NCBI GenBank assembly: GCA_944382805.1
Contig: CALWNS010000124.1
Span: 1 to 6,618 of the forward strand
DNA from: an uncultured Gemmiger sp.
GTDB lineage: Bacteria > Bacillota > Clostridia > Oscillospirales > Ruminococcaceae
Direction: 5' to 3'
Length of the DNA: 6,618 nt
Part shown: piece after piece, positions 1 to 5,570 of the stretch
Layout: every line of letters begins with the position of its first letter
How positions within the stretch are numbered: the first letter of the stretch is position 1
The notes under the pieces: generated by a model
Seen by the model: the letters and a program-made list of their open reading frames with translations, nothing else
Databases searched by the model: none
Told to the model about the DNA's origin: nothing
Made by a program: the position numbers and the translations under genes

Positions 1-857
1 GCTATATGAACACCGCGTTCCTGACCCTGGCCATGCAGGCGGGGTTGGATCTGGCCATCATGAACCCCAACACGCCGGAAATGATGGCGGCCGTGCGCGC
101 TTTCCGCGTGCTGACGGGCCGGGACGAACAGTGCGCCGCCTATGTCGAAGCCTATGCCGGCCAGCAGATGCAGACCGTGCAGACCACCGCGCAAAGCGCT
201 GCTGTGCCGGCGGCGCTGTGCGGCGACGCCCTGGCCGAAGCGGTGCGCCGCGGGCTGAAGGCGGAAGCCGCCGCCGCGGCGGCCGAAGCCCTCAAGACCC
301 GCGCGCCGCTCGAGGTGGTCAACGCTTCGCTGATCCCCGCGCTGGACGCGGTGGGCGACGGCTTCGAAAAGGGCACGCTGTTTTTGCCCCAGCTGCTGCA
401 GGCGGCCACCGCCGCCCAGGCGGCGTTCGAAGCCGTCCGGAACGCATTGGCCGCCCAGGCTGCGCCGGCCGAAAGCCGCGGGCGCATCGTGCTGGCCACC
501 GTACAGGGGGACATCCACGACATCGGCAAAAACATTGTGCGCGTCATCCTGGAAAACTACGGCTACGAAGTCACCGACCTGGGCCGCGATGTTGCGCCCG
601 AAGCGGTGGTCGAAGCGGTGCGCCGCACAGGCGCGCCGCTCGTCGGCCTTTCGGCGCTGATGACGACCACCGTGCCCAGTATGGAGGCGACCATCCGGGC
701 GCTGCGCGCAGCCGGCCTGCCCTGCAAGGTCATGGTGGGCGGCGCGGTGCTCACGCCGGGGTATGCGGCGCAGATCGGCGCCGATTTCTACGCCAAGGAC
801 GCCAAAGCCGGCGCCGATATCGCCAAGCGGGTGTTCGCGGGGGCGGAACCTGCGTAA
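1..857 (+). CDS. metH: Cobalamin-dependent methionine synthase MetH, C-terminal part (5' end outside window)
   Basis: MetH transfers a methyl group from methyltetrahydrofolate to homocysteine through a corrinoid cofactor, in the cytoplasm. The frame is open to the left edge, so the ATG at 6 is internal. The first ~45 residues (counted from that ATG) end the pterin-binding barrel: the stretch IMNPNTPEMMAAVRAFRVLTG is typical of MetH. An Ala-rich linker follows, then the four-helix B12 'cap' module (about residues 70-145) and the Rossmann-like B12-binding domain (about 158-283). The latter carries the cobalt-ligating DxHxxG motif (DIHDIG, residues 169-174, His171), the SALMTTT loop from residue 216 and a VGGAVLT turn near 245. 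The protein stops (TAA 855-857) directly after this domain, so the C-terminal S-adenosylmethionine-binding reactivation domain of E. coli MetH is absent. Such short forms are known in clostridia, with the activation domain as a separate protein. A stand-alone methyltransferase corrinoid protein is less likely because of the pterin-domain remnant. Confidence 0.9.
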   Translation, partial: YMNTAFLTLAMQAGLDLAIMNPNTPEMMAAVRAFRVLTGRDEQCAAYVEAYAGQQMQTVQTTAQSAAVPAALCGDALAEAVRRGLKAEAAAAAAEALKTRAPLEVVNASLIPALDAVGDGFEKGTLFLPQLLQAATAAQAAFEAVRNALAAQAAPAESRGRIVLATVQGDIHDIGKNIVRVILENYGYEVTDLGRDVAPEAVVEAVRRTGAPLVGLSALMTTTVPSMEATIRALRAAGLPCKVMVGGAVLTPGYAAQIGADFYAKDAKAGADIAKRVFAGAEPA

Positions 858-860
858 AAC

Positions 861-875
861 GGCCCTTTTTGGGCC
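861..875 (+). terminator. Short GC hairpin after metH, possible weak terminator
   Basis: Three bases after the metH stop, GGCCC (861-865) and GGGCC (871-875) can form a 5-bp stem around a TTTTT loop. The bases after it (TTGCATTT) are only moderately T-rich. On the opposite strand the same hairpin is followed by GTTTT. It lies exactly between metH and the ffs promoter, which suits a terminator, but the stem is short and the T tract poor. Confidence 0.35.
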
Positions 876-904
876 TTGCATTTGGCGGCCGGGTATTGTA
901 TAAT
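876..904 (+). promoter_or_regulatory. Sigma-A-type promoter of the SRP RNA gene
   Basis: A perfect -10 box TATAAT lies at 899-904. At 17 bases upstream is TTGCAT (876-881), which shares TTG with the -35 consensus. Predicted transcription start is about 910-912, some 20 bases before the SRP RNA stem begins. This is one of the few AT-rich spots in a very GC-rich region. It probably drives ffs and, by read-through, may contribute to dnaX and the genes behind it. Confidence 0.7.
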
Positions 905-929
905 ACATCATGCGGACAGGGTACTTTGC

Positions 930-1057
930 GCTGTTCTGCATACGGATGTGGGCCCCGTGCGCGGGGCCCGCGTGAACCATGTCAGGCGGGGAACCGAGCA
1001 GCATTAAGCGCCGGCGCCCCGGCGCCGCGGCAAGCCTGCATCCGTATGCAGAACAGC
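930..1057 (+). ncRNA. ffs: Signal recognition particle RNA (4.5S-like, small bacterial type)
   Basis: This RNA binds Ffh (SRP54) and, with FtsY, targets nascent membrane proteins to the translocon. The conserved apical domain is visible: GTGAACCATGTCAGG (972-986) on the 5' side and AGCAGCATTAAG (997-1008) on the 3' side. They enclose a GGAA tetraloop (990-993) on a CGG/CCG stem; the more common UCC/GGA pairs are replaced by compensating ones. The ends close with a perfect 19-bp stem, 930-948 with 1039-1057. The arms between are almost pure G+C and could pair as the usual long rod (for example 963-966 with 1017-1020) or fold locally. No Alu domain is seen, so this is not the ~270-nt Bacillus form. 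Its position just before dnaX matches the scr-dnaX order of other Firmicutes. Exact ends are estimated from the stem; transcription probably starts near 911. Confidence 0.88.
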
Positions 1058-1061
1058 ACAA

Positions 1062-1096
1062 CCGCGGGGCACACCCGCGCGGCCCTGTCCCGTTTT
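1062..1096 (+). terminator. Possible terminator or processing hairpin after SRP RNA
   Basis: After the SRP RNA stem, CGCGGG (1063-1068) can pair with CCCGCG (1074-1079). Alternatively GGG-C-ACA (1067-1073) can pair with TGTCCC (1086-1091), directly followed by GTTTTATTAT. The second fold puts a T-run at the right distance but has a bulge and only six pairs. It could partly end ffs transcription while letting some polymerase into dnaX. The evidence is weak. Confidence 0.3.
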
Positions 1097-1135
1097 ATTA
1101 TCGTTTGACTTTTTGCAAAAGGCAGGTGTTGGCGA

Positions 1136-2797
1136 ATGTATCGCGCGCTGTACCGCAAATGGCGGCCCCGCCGCTTTGCCGACGTAGTGGGCCAGCAGCC
1201 CATCGTCACGGCGCTGCAGAATCAGATCGCGGCCGGGCGCATCGGCCATGCGTATCTTTTTACCGGCACGCGCGGCACCGGCAAGACCTCCTGCGCCAAG
1301 ATCTTTGCCAAGGCGGTCAACTGCCTGGACACCGCAAGCCCCGACCCCTGCGGCGAATGCGCCGTGTGCAAAGGCATCGACGAGGGCACCGTGCTGGATG
1401 TTTCGGAGATCGACGCCGCCTCCAACAACAGCGTGGACGATATCCGCGACCTGCGCGAGGAGACCGCCTACCTGCCCGCCATGTGCCGGTACAAGGTCTA
1501 TATCATCGACGAGGTGCATATGCTGTCCACCTCGGCGTTCAACGCGCTGCTCAAAACGATGGAGGAACCGCCGGAGCACGTCATTTTTATCCTGGCCACG
1601 ACCGAGGTGCAAAAGGTCCCGGCCACCATCCTTTCCCGCTGCCAGCGCTATGATTTTGCGCGCATCACGGCCCGGGACATCGCCGGCCGGCTGACCTACG
1701 TGGCGGGGGAGGAAAACATCGATCTTTCGCCCGAAGCCGCCGAACTGATCGGCCGCCTGGCCGACGGCGCCATGCGCGATGCGCTTTCGATCCTGGATAC
1801 CTGCGCGGGCGTTTCCAACACGGTGGACGAAGCGCTCGTGCGCCGCATGGCCGGCGTGACCGACCGCCGCTACCTGTTCGAGATCAGCGACGCCATCGCC
1901 GCCGGCGAACCGGTCCGGGCGCTGGAGGAGATCGCCCGCCTGCGTCAGCAGTCGGTGGATATGCGCCGGCTGTGCATGGAGCTGGCCGGACATTACCGTA
2001 ACCTGATGCTCTGCGCGCTGCCGGGCGGCGGCGAACTGCTGACCGGCACTTCGCCGGAGGAGGAAGCCGCCTACCGTCAGCGCAGGGACTTCCCCCAGCG
2101 GCAGGCCGTGCGCGCCATCAACGCCTTTGGCGCGGCGCTGGAAAAAATGGCCCGCGGCACCGACCAGCGCATCGAACTGGAACTGGCCGTTTTTTCGCTC
2201 ACCCAGCCGGAGGCCGTCCCGCAGCCGGCCCCCGCCGCGGCGCCGGCCGCTCCCGCCGCGCAGCCGTTTGCCGCCGCAACGCAAACGGCCGCCCCGCCGC
2301 CGGTGCAGGCGCCGCCCGCCGCCCCGCCGCCCATCGCGGGCGAAGCCCCGGACTTCCAGCCGGAACTGCCGCCCGCCGCCCCGGCGCAGGCGCCCCCCGC
2401 GCCGGAAAGGGCGCCGCAGCCCGCCCCGGCCAAGCCAAAAGAGCCGGCGCCCCCCGCCGGCGATCCGCAGCCGTTCCCGCAATGGTCGGCGGTGCTGGAG
2501 CTCATCAGCGAAAGCGACGCCATGCTCTATTCGTTTTTACAGGGCACCCGTGCCTGGTACGACGGCCGCCGCGTATTGTTTGAGTGCAGCGATGCGTTCC
2601 GCGATTATATCAAAAAGAACAAGGACGTATCCAAGCAGATCAAAGAATATATCTACAGCGTCACCCGCCTGAACTGCTTTATCGGCCCCTACCAGCCGCC
2701 CCGGCAGACCCGGGAGGAACAGCCGGCTGTCTCGGTGGACGATACGCTCAAGCAGATGCAGGAACTGGGCGTAGAGGTACAGATCGAAGAAAAATAA
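1136..2797 (+). CDS. dnaX: DNA polymerase III subunit tau/gamma (clamp loader ATPase)
   Basis: DnaX is the motor of the clamp loader, which opens and places the sliding clamp on primed DNA at the fork. The 553-residue protein begins with the family signature YRALYRKWRPRRF. It has Walker A GTRGTGKT (44-51), a zinc module with Cys63, Cys72, Cys75 and Cys78, Walker B DEVH (125-128), the sensor-1 region FILATTE (151-157) and the arginine-finger motif SRC (167-169). The lid and collar domains run to about residue 355. A ~90-residue linker almost entirely of Pro and Ala follows (about 357-449), then a ~100-residue C-terminal domain starting at Trp450, as in full-length tau of other Firmicutes. The start ATG has an AGGCAGGTG-type ribosome site about 8 bases upstream. 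The product should be tau only, since no clean slippery heptamer for a gamma frameshift was found. It heads the gene run, 78 bases after the SRP RNA, as in Bacillus. Confidence 0.97.
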   Translation: MYRALYRKWRPRRFADVVGQQPIVTALQNQIAAGRIGHAYLFTGTRGTGKTSCAKIFAKAVNCLDTASPDPCGECAVCKGIDEGTVLDVSEIDAASNNSVDDIRDLREETAYLPAMCRYKVYIIDEVHMLSTSAFNALLKTMEEPPEHVIFILATTEVQKVPATILSRCQRYDFARITARDIAGRLTYVAGEENIDLSPEAAELIGRLADGAMRDALSILDTCAGVSNTVDEALVRRMAGVTDRRYLFEISDAIAAGEPVRALEEIARLRQQSVDMRRLCMELAGHYRNLMLCALPGGGELLTGTSPEEEAAYRQRRDFPQRQAVRAINAFGAALEKMARGTDQRIELELAVFSLTQPEAVPQPAPAAAPAAPAAQPFAAATQTAAPPPVQAPPAAPPPIAGEAPDFQPELPPAAPAQAPPAPERAPQPAPAKPKEPAPPAGDPQPFPQWSAVLELISESDAMLYSFLQGTRAWYDGRRVLFECSDAFRDYIKKNKDVSKQIKEYIYSVTRLNCFIGPYQPPRQTREEQPAVSVDDTLKQMQELGVEVQIEEK

Positions 2798-2822
2798 CAC
2801 CGCAACAACAAAGGAGAAACCT

Positions 2823-3164
2823 ATGAAAGCAAGACTTCCCAAAGGCTACGGCCGCCCCGACCCCCAGGCCATGATGCGCCAGGTGCAGAAGATGCAGGAC
2901 GATATCCGCGCCAAGCAGGCGGAGCTGGAAGCCCGCGAGTACACCGGCACCGCCAGCGGCGAGCTGGTCAGCGTGACCATGACCGGCAAACACGAGGTGA
3001 CCGCCGTCAAGATCAAGCCGGAGGCCGTGGACCCCGACGACATCGAAATGCTGGAGGACCTGATCGCCGCCGCCGTCAACAGCGCGTGCGCCGCGGTGGA
3101 CAAGGACTCCGAGGAAGAAATGTCCAAAATGACCGGCGGCATGAACATCCCCGGCCTGGGCTAA
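2823..3164 (+). CDS. ybaB: YbaB/EbfC family nucleoid-associated protein
   Basis: This small dimeric DNA-binding protein (B. subtilis YaaK, E. coli YbaB, Borrelia EbfC) is thought to coat or bend DNA and is almost always found between dnaX and recR. Its exact role is not settled. The 113-residue product has the expected build. An N-terminal helix rich in Met, Gln and Lys (AMMRQVQKMQDDIRAKQAELE) is followed by a beta region (TGTASGELVSVTMTGKHEV) and a C-terminal helical part (DIEMLEDLIAAAVNSA) before a Gly-rich tail ending in PGLG. Length is normal for the family (about 100-115). A strong ribosome site AAGGAG (2811-2816) sits 6 bases before the ATG. It lies 25 bases after dnaX and 12 before recR, so co-transcription is very likely. 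Confidence 0.95.
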   Translation: MKARLPKGYGRPDPQAMMRQVQKMQDDIRAKQAELEAREYTGTASGELVSVTMTGKHEVTAVKIKPEAVDPDDIEMLEDLIAAAVNSACAAVDKDSEEEMSKMTGGMNIPGLG

Positions 3165-3479
3165 GGGGGAAGCGCTATGCAGCCTACCCCGGAACCGCTG
3201 GAAAATCTGATCGACCAGTTTGCGCGTTTCCCCGGCGTGGGGCGCAAAGGCGCCACCCGCATGGCCTACGAGGTCATGTCCATGCCGAACGAGCAGGCCA
3301 TGCAGCTGGCCAAGGCCATTGAATCGGCCAAGACCGGCCTGCACCGCTGCCGCCTGTGCCAGGACTATACCGCCGCCGAAGTGTGCCCGATCTGCGCTTC
3401 CGCCAAACGGGACCGCTCCACCATCTGCGTGGTCGAATCCCCGCGCGACATCAAGGCCATCGAGCGCACGCACGAATAT

Positions 3480-3497
3480 AAGGGGCTGTAGCATGTG
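3480..3497 (+). promoter_or_regulatory. Possible reinitiation site inside recR
   Basis: AAGGGG (3480-3485) lies 9 bases before an in-frame GTG (3495-3497), which follows the amber codon by one codon. This could let terminating ribosomes restart and make a 92-residue C-terminal RecR fragment. The purine run also encodes Lys-Gly in EYKGL, so it may be chance. Confidence 0.25.
3489..3491 (+). other. recR: In-frame amber codon in recR (codon 105)
   Basis: TAG replaces the expected tyrosine codon between EYKGL and HVLHGL. Reading frames on both sides are identical (both in phase with 3177), so no indel is involved. The next codon is CAT, then GTG at 3495. Confidence 0.95.
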
Positions 3498-3792
3498 CTG
3501 CACGGCCTGATCTCACCGATGGACGGCATCGGCGCCGACCAGCTCTGCGTCAAGGAGCTGCTGGCCCGGCTGGGCGACCCCGTAAAGGAAGTCATCATGG
3601 CCACCAGCCCCACGGTGGAGGGCGAGGCCACGGCCATGTACCTGGCCAAGCTCATCAAGCCCCTGGGCGTGCGCGTCACCCGCCTGGCCTACGGCCTGCC
3701 GGTGGGCAGCAGCCTGGAATATGCCGACGAAACGACCCTTTACCGCGCCATGGAAGGCCGCGGGGAACTGTGACAGGATAGGGGAGAAGCTT

Positions 3793-4671
3793 ATGGTTTT
3801 GAGCATGACGGGCTATGGCCGCGCCCAGCAGGTGCGCAGCGGCCGCGAGATCACGGTCGAGCTGCGCAGCGTCAACGCCCGCTACTTCGAATACGCCGCG
3901 CGCCTGCCGCGCACCTGCGCTTTTTTGGACGACCCGCTCAAACGCCTGGCGGCGGAAAAGATCCGCCGCGGCAAGGTGGAGCTGGGCCTGACCATCCAGA
4001 ACGTCGAAGCGCCCGACACCGTGGTCCAGGTCAACTGGCCCCTGGCGGAAAGCTACCGCCGCGCCTTTGCGGAGCTGTCCGTGCGCCTGGGCGTGCCCGA
4101 TGACGCCACGGCCACGGCGCTGGCCCGCCTGCCGGATGTCATTACCCAGCAGGCCGCCCCCGCCGACCCGGACGCCTTGTGGGCCGATGTGGCCGCCGTG
4201 GCGCGGCAGGCGCTGGACGCCTTTTTGCAGATGCGCGCCGCCGAGGGCGCCAAGCTGCAGGCGGACGTGGAAGCCCGGCTGGCGGCCGTCGAGGCGCTCG
4301 TCGGCCAGATCGAGCAGGGCAGCGCCGGCCGCGTGCAGGCTTATACCGAACGGCTGTACGCCCGCCTGCAGGAACTGCTGGCCGACCGCAGCATCGACGA
4401 GAGCCGCCTTTTGACCGAAGCCGCCCTGTTTGCCGACAAGACGGCCATCGACGAGGAGACCGTGCGCCTGCGCAGCCATGTGGCCCAGTTCCGCGAGATC
4501 CTGCAGCTGGCGGAGCCGATCGGCCGCAAGCTCGATTTCCTGACGCAGGAACTCAACCGCGAAGCCAACACCATCGGCTCTAAATGCCAAGACGCCGCGC
4601 TGACCCGCCTGGTGGTCACGCTCAAGTCCGAGATCGAAAAGATCCGCGAACAGATCCAGAATATCGAGTGA
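3793..4671 (+). CDS. yicC: YicC/YloC family endoribonuclease
   Basis: Members of this family (E. coli YicC, B. subtilis YloC) have been reported as endoribonucleases. The physiological RNA targets here are unknown. The 292-residue length fits the family (about 290). The N-terminal YicC domain begins with the hallmark SMTGYGRAQ (4-12) and continues with ITVELRSVNARYFEYAARLP. The C-terminal DUF1732 domain carries ADKTAIDEETVRLRSHVAQF, GRKLDFLTQELNREANTIGS and the family's ending EIEKIREQIQNIE. I chose the ATG at 3793 because it gives the conserved N-terminus and has GGGGAG (3781-3786) 6 bases before it. An upstream in-frame ATG at 3721 would overlap the end of recR and add unrelated sequence. 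It starts 19 bases after recR and is followed 8 bases on by remA, a pairing kept across Firmicutes. Confidence 0.95.
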   Translation: MVLSMTGYGRAQQVRSGREITVELRSVNARYFEYAARLPRTCAFLDDPLKRLAAEKIRRGKVELGLTIQNVEAPDTVVQVNWPLAESYRRAFAELSVRLGVPDDATATALARLPDVITQQAAPADPDALWADVAAVARQALDAFLQMRAAEGAKLQADVEARLAAVEALVGQIEQGSAGRVQAYTERLYARLQELLADRSIDESRLLTEAALFADKTAIDEETVRLRSHVAQFREILQLAEPIGRKLDFLTQELNREANTIGSKCQDAALTRLVVTLKSEIEKIREQIQNIE

Positions 4672-4679
4672 GGCGCGCC

Positions 4680-4934
4680 ATGAAATTGATCAATATCGGT
4701 TTTGGCAACCTTGTCAACGCAGACCGCCTGGTGGCGGCCGTCAGCCCGGAATCGGCGCCCATCAAGCGCATCGTCCAGGAAGCCAGGGACCGCGGCGCCG
4801 TGATCGACGCCACCTACGGCCGCCGCACCCAGGCGGTGCTGGTCATGGATTCCGACCATGTGGTGCTTTCGGCCTTCCCGCCGGAAAAGCTGCTGGGCCG
4901 CGCCGGCGAAGAATCAGTCATTAGTAAAACATAA
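4680..4934 (+). CDS. remA: RemA (DUF370) DNA-binding regulator
   Basis: In B. subtilis RemA is a ring-forming DNA-binding activator of biofilm matrix operons and of osmoprotection genes. In a gut clostridium the targets are unknown. The 84-residue protein matches the family nearly end to end: INIGFGNLVNADRL (4-17), VSPESAPIKRIVQEARDRG (21-39), DATYGRRTQAVLVMDSDHV and the LSAF strand. Arg16, Arg48 and Arg49 line up with B. subtilis Arg18, Arg50 and Arg51, which are needed for DNA binding, so the protein looks functional. The tail after residue 70 is short and unconserved. The ribosome site GTGAGG (4668-4673) overlaps the yicC stop codon, suggesting coupled translation. remA lies between yicC and gmk, its usual place in Firmicutes (B. 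subtilis yloC-remA-gmk). Confidence 0.95.
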   Translation: MKLINIGFGNLVNADRLVAAVSPESAPIKRIVQEARDRGAVIDATYGRRTQAVLVMDSDHVVLSAFPPEKLLGRAGEESVISKT

Positions 4935-4955
4935 CTGGGGGATCGTAAATACCGT

Positions 4956-5528
4956 ATGAAAGGCGAAAAATACCTGTTTGTCGTTTCCGGCCCTTCGGGC
5001 ACCGGCAAAGATACCGTGGTGGGCAAGCTGCTCGGCGACCACAAGGAGATCAAAAAGACCGTGTCGGCCACCACCCGCGCCATGCGCGAAGGCGAAGTGG
5101 ACGGCGTCAGCTACCATTTTCTGACCAAAGAGCAGTTCAAACAGTCGCTGGAGGCCGGCGGCATCGTGGAGCATACCTGCTACTGCGATAACTACTACGG
5201 CACGCTGCGCTCCGAGATCGAGCGCCGGATGCAGGCCAAGCAGCCGGTCATCCTGGTCATCGAGGTCGAAGGCGCGACCAACATCAAAAAGCTGTACCCC
5301 GGTTCCACCACCATCTTTGTACTGCCGCCCAACATGGAGGAACTGGAGCGCCGCCTGCGCCTGCGCGGCAGCGAGGACGAACAGACCATCCAAAAGCGCC
5401 TGCGCCGCGCCGAGACCGAGATCGCCCGCTCGGCCGATTATGACGAGCACGTGGTCAACGATGTGGTCGAGGACTGCGCCGGCGCCATCTATTCCATCAT
5501 GCAGGACCGCCTGGCCCGGCCGGAATAA
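4956..5528 (+). CDS. gmk: Guanylate kinase
   Basis: This cytoplasmic enzyme phosphorylates GMP and dGMP to the diphosphates with ATP, feeding GTP, dGTP and (p)ppGpp pools. The 190-residue length is typical. The P-loop is GPSGTGKDT (12-20), with Asp where many homologues have Gly or Ser. The GMP-binding region shows TTRAMREGEVDGVSYHF, IVEH and NYYGT. The core strand is VILVIEVEGATNIK, with Glu in place of the common Asp, and the lid is RLRLRGSEDEQTIQKRL. The C-terminal helix region (SADYDEHVVNDVVEDC) is well kept. These changes look like lineage variants, not decay. The ATG at 4956 is the only sensible start; the nearest purine-rich site, GGGGGA (4937-4942), is rather far away (13 bases). The gene follows remA by 21 bases. 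The rpoZ gene often found next is absent; priA follows instead. Confidence 0.95.
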   Translation: MKGEKYLFVVSGPSGTGKDTVVGKLLGDHKEIKKTVSATTRAMREGEVDGVSYHFLTKEQFKQSLEAGGIVEHTCYCDNYYGTLRSEIERRMQAKQPVILVIEVEGATNIKKLYPGSTTIFVLPPNMEELERRLRLRGSEDEQTIQKRLRRAETEIARSADYDEHVVNDVVEDCAGAIYSIMQDRLARPE

Positions 5529-5552
5529 CGGGGCCGGCCGCAGGCCAAAAAG

Positions 5553-5560
5553 AGGGGAGG
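5553..5560 (+). promoter_or_regulatory. Ribosome binding site supporting the TTG start of priA
   Basis: AGGGGAGG is a strong match to the anti-Shine-Dalgarno sequence and lies 10 bases before TTG at 5571. No ATG or GTG at a usable distance gives the conserved PriA N-terminus, so this site decides the start. Confidence 0.6.
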
Positions 5561-5570
5561 GCGGCGCTTT

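Larger units (their letters stand above)
3177..3773 (+). pseudogene. recR: Recombination mediator RecR, frame interrupted by an in-frame TAG
   Basis: RecR acts with RecO (and RecF) to load RecA on gapped DNA. The frame codes for 198 residues, the normal family length, apart from TAG at codon 105 (3489-3491). Before it lie a helix-hairpin-helix (FPGVGRKGATR, 18-28), a C4 zinc finger (Cys58, Cys61, Cys70, Cys73) and the first Toprim strand with the acidic residue (VVESPRD, Glu87). After it, in the same frame, come HVLHGLISPMDGIG (106-119), ATSPTVEGEATAMY and the family's standard end GLPVGSSLEYADETTL to GRGEL. In B. subtilis and E. coli RecR the residue at this point is Tyr (recalled YHVL / YFVL), so one base change from TAT or TAC explains it. 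Nothing else is damaged and codon use looks normal, so a sequencing error or very recent mutation is likely. If translation stops there, a 104-residue protein lacking most of Toprim results. Start: ATG with AAGGGGGA (3163-3170) overlapping the ybaB stop. Confidence 0.9.

Noticed and set aside
1013..1026. Tandem GGCGCC palindromes as an operator or repeat element
   Set aside because: They are contained in the 3' arm of the SRP RNA and are explained by its pairing.
131..1108. Plus-strand frame running from inside metH across the SRP RNA
   Set aside because: Out of frame with metH, Arg-rich, and it overlaps the promoter and the structured RNA.
1096..1110. TATTAT (1096-1101) and TTGACT (1105-1110) as a dnaX promoter
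   Set aside because: Each resembles a promoter box, but neither has a partner at the right spacing and the two are in the wrong order to pair with each other.
1004..2482. 492-codon open frame on the minus strand opposite dnaX
   Set aside because: Arg/Gly-rich low-complexity translation with no recognisable domain. It is antisense to an unambiguous dnaX, a usual by-product of high G+C.
2611..2617. CAAAAAG in dnaX as a programmed -1 frameshift site like that of E. coli dnaX
   Set aside because: The first base is C, so the heptamer does not fit the required pattern. It also lies in the C-terminal domain, not after the lid, and no clear downstream hairpin was seen.
3177..3491. recR as two naturally separate genes
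   Set aside because: Both parts align end to end with a single RecR of normal length, with only one codon altered. A natural split is not supported without transcript or protein data.
3721..3792. Upstream ATG extension of yicC
   Set aside because: It would overlap the end of recR. The family N-terminus (MTGYGR) begins next to ATG 3793, which has its own strong ribosome site.
5530..5550. GGCC repeats after gmk as a terminator
   Set aside because: GGCC units can form a short stem, but an A-run, not a T-run, follows, and priA continues on the same strand.
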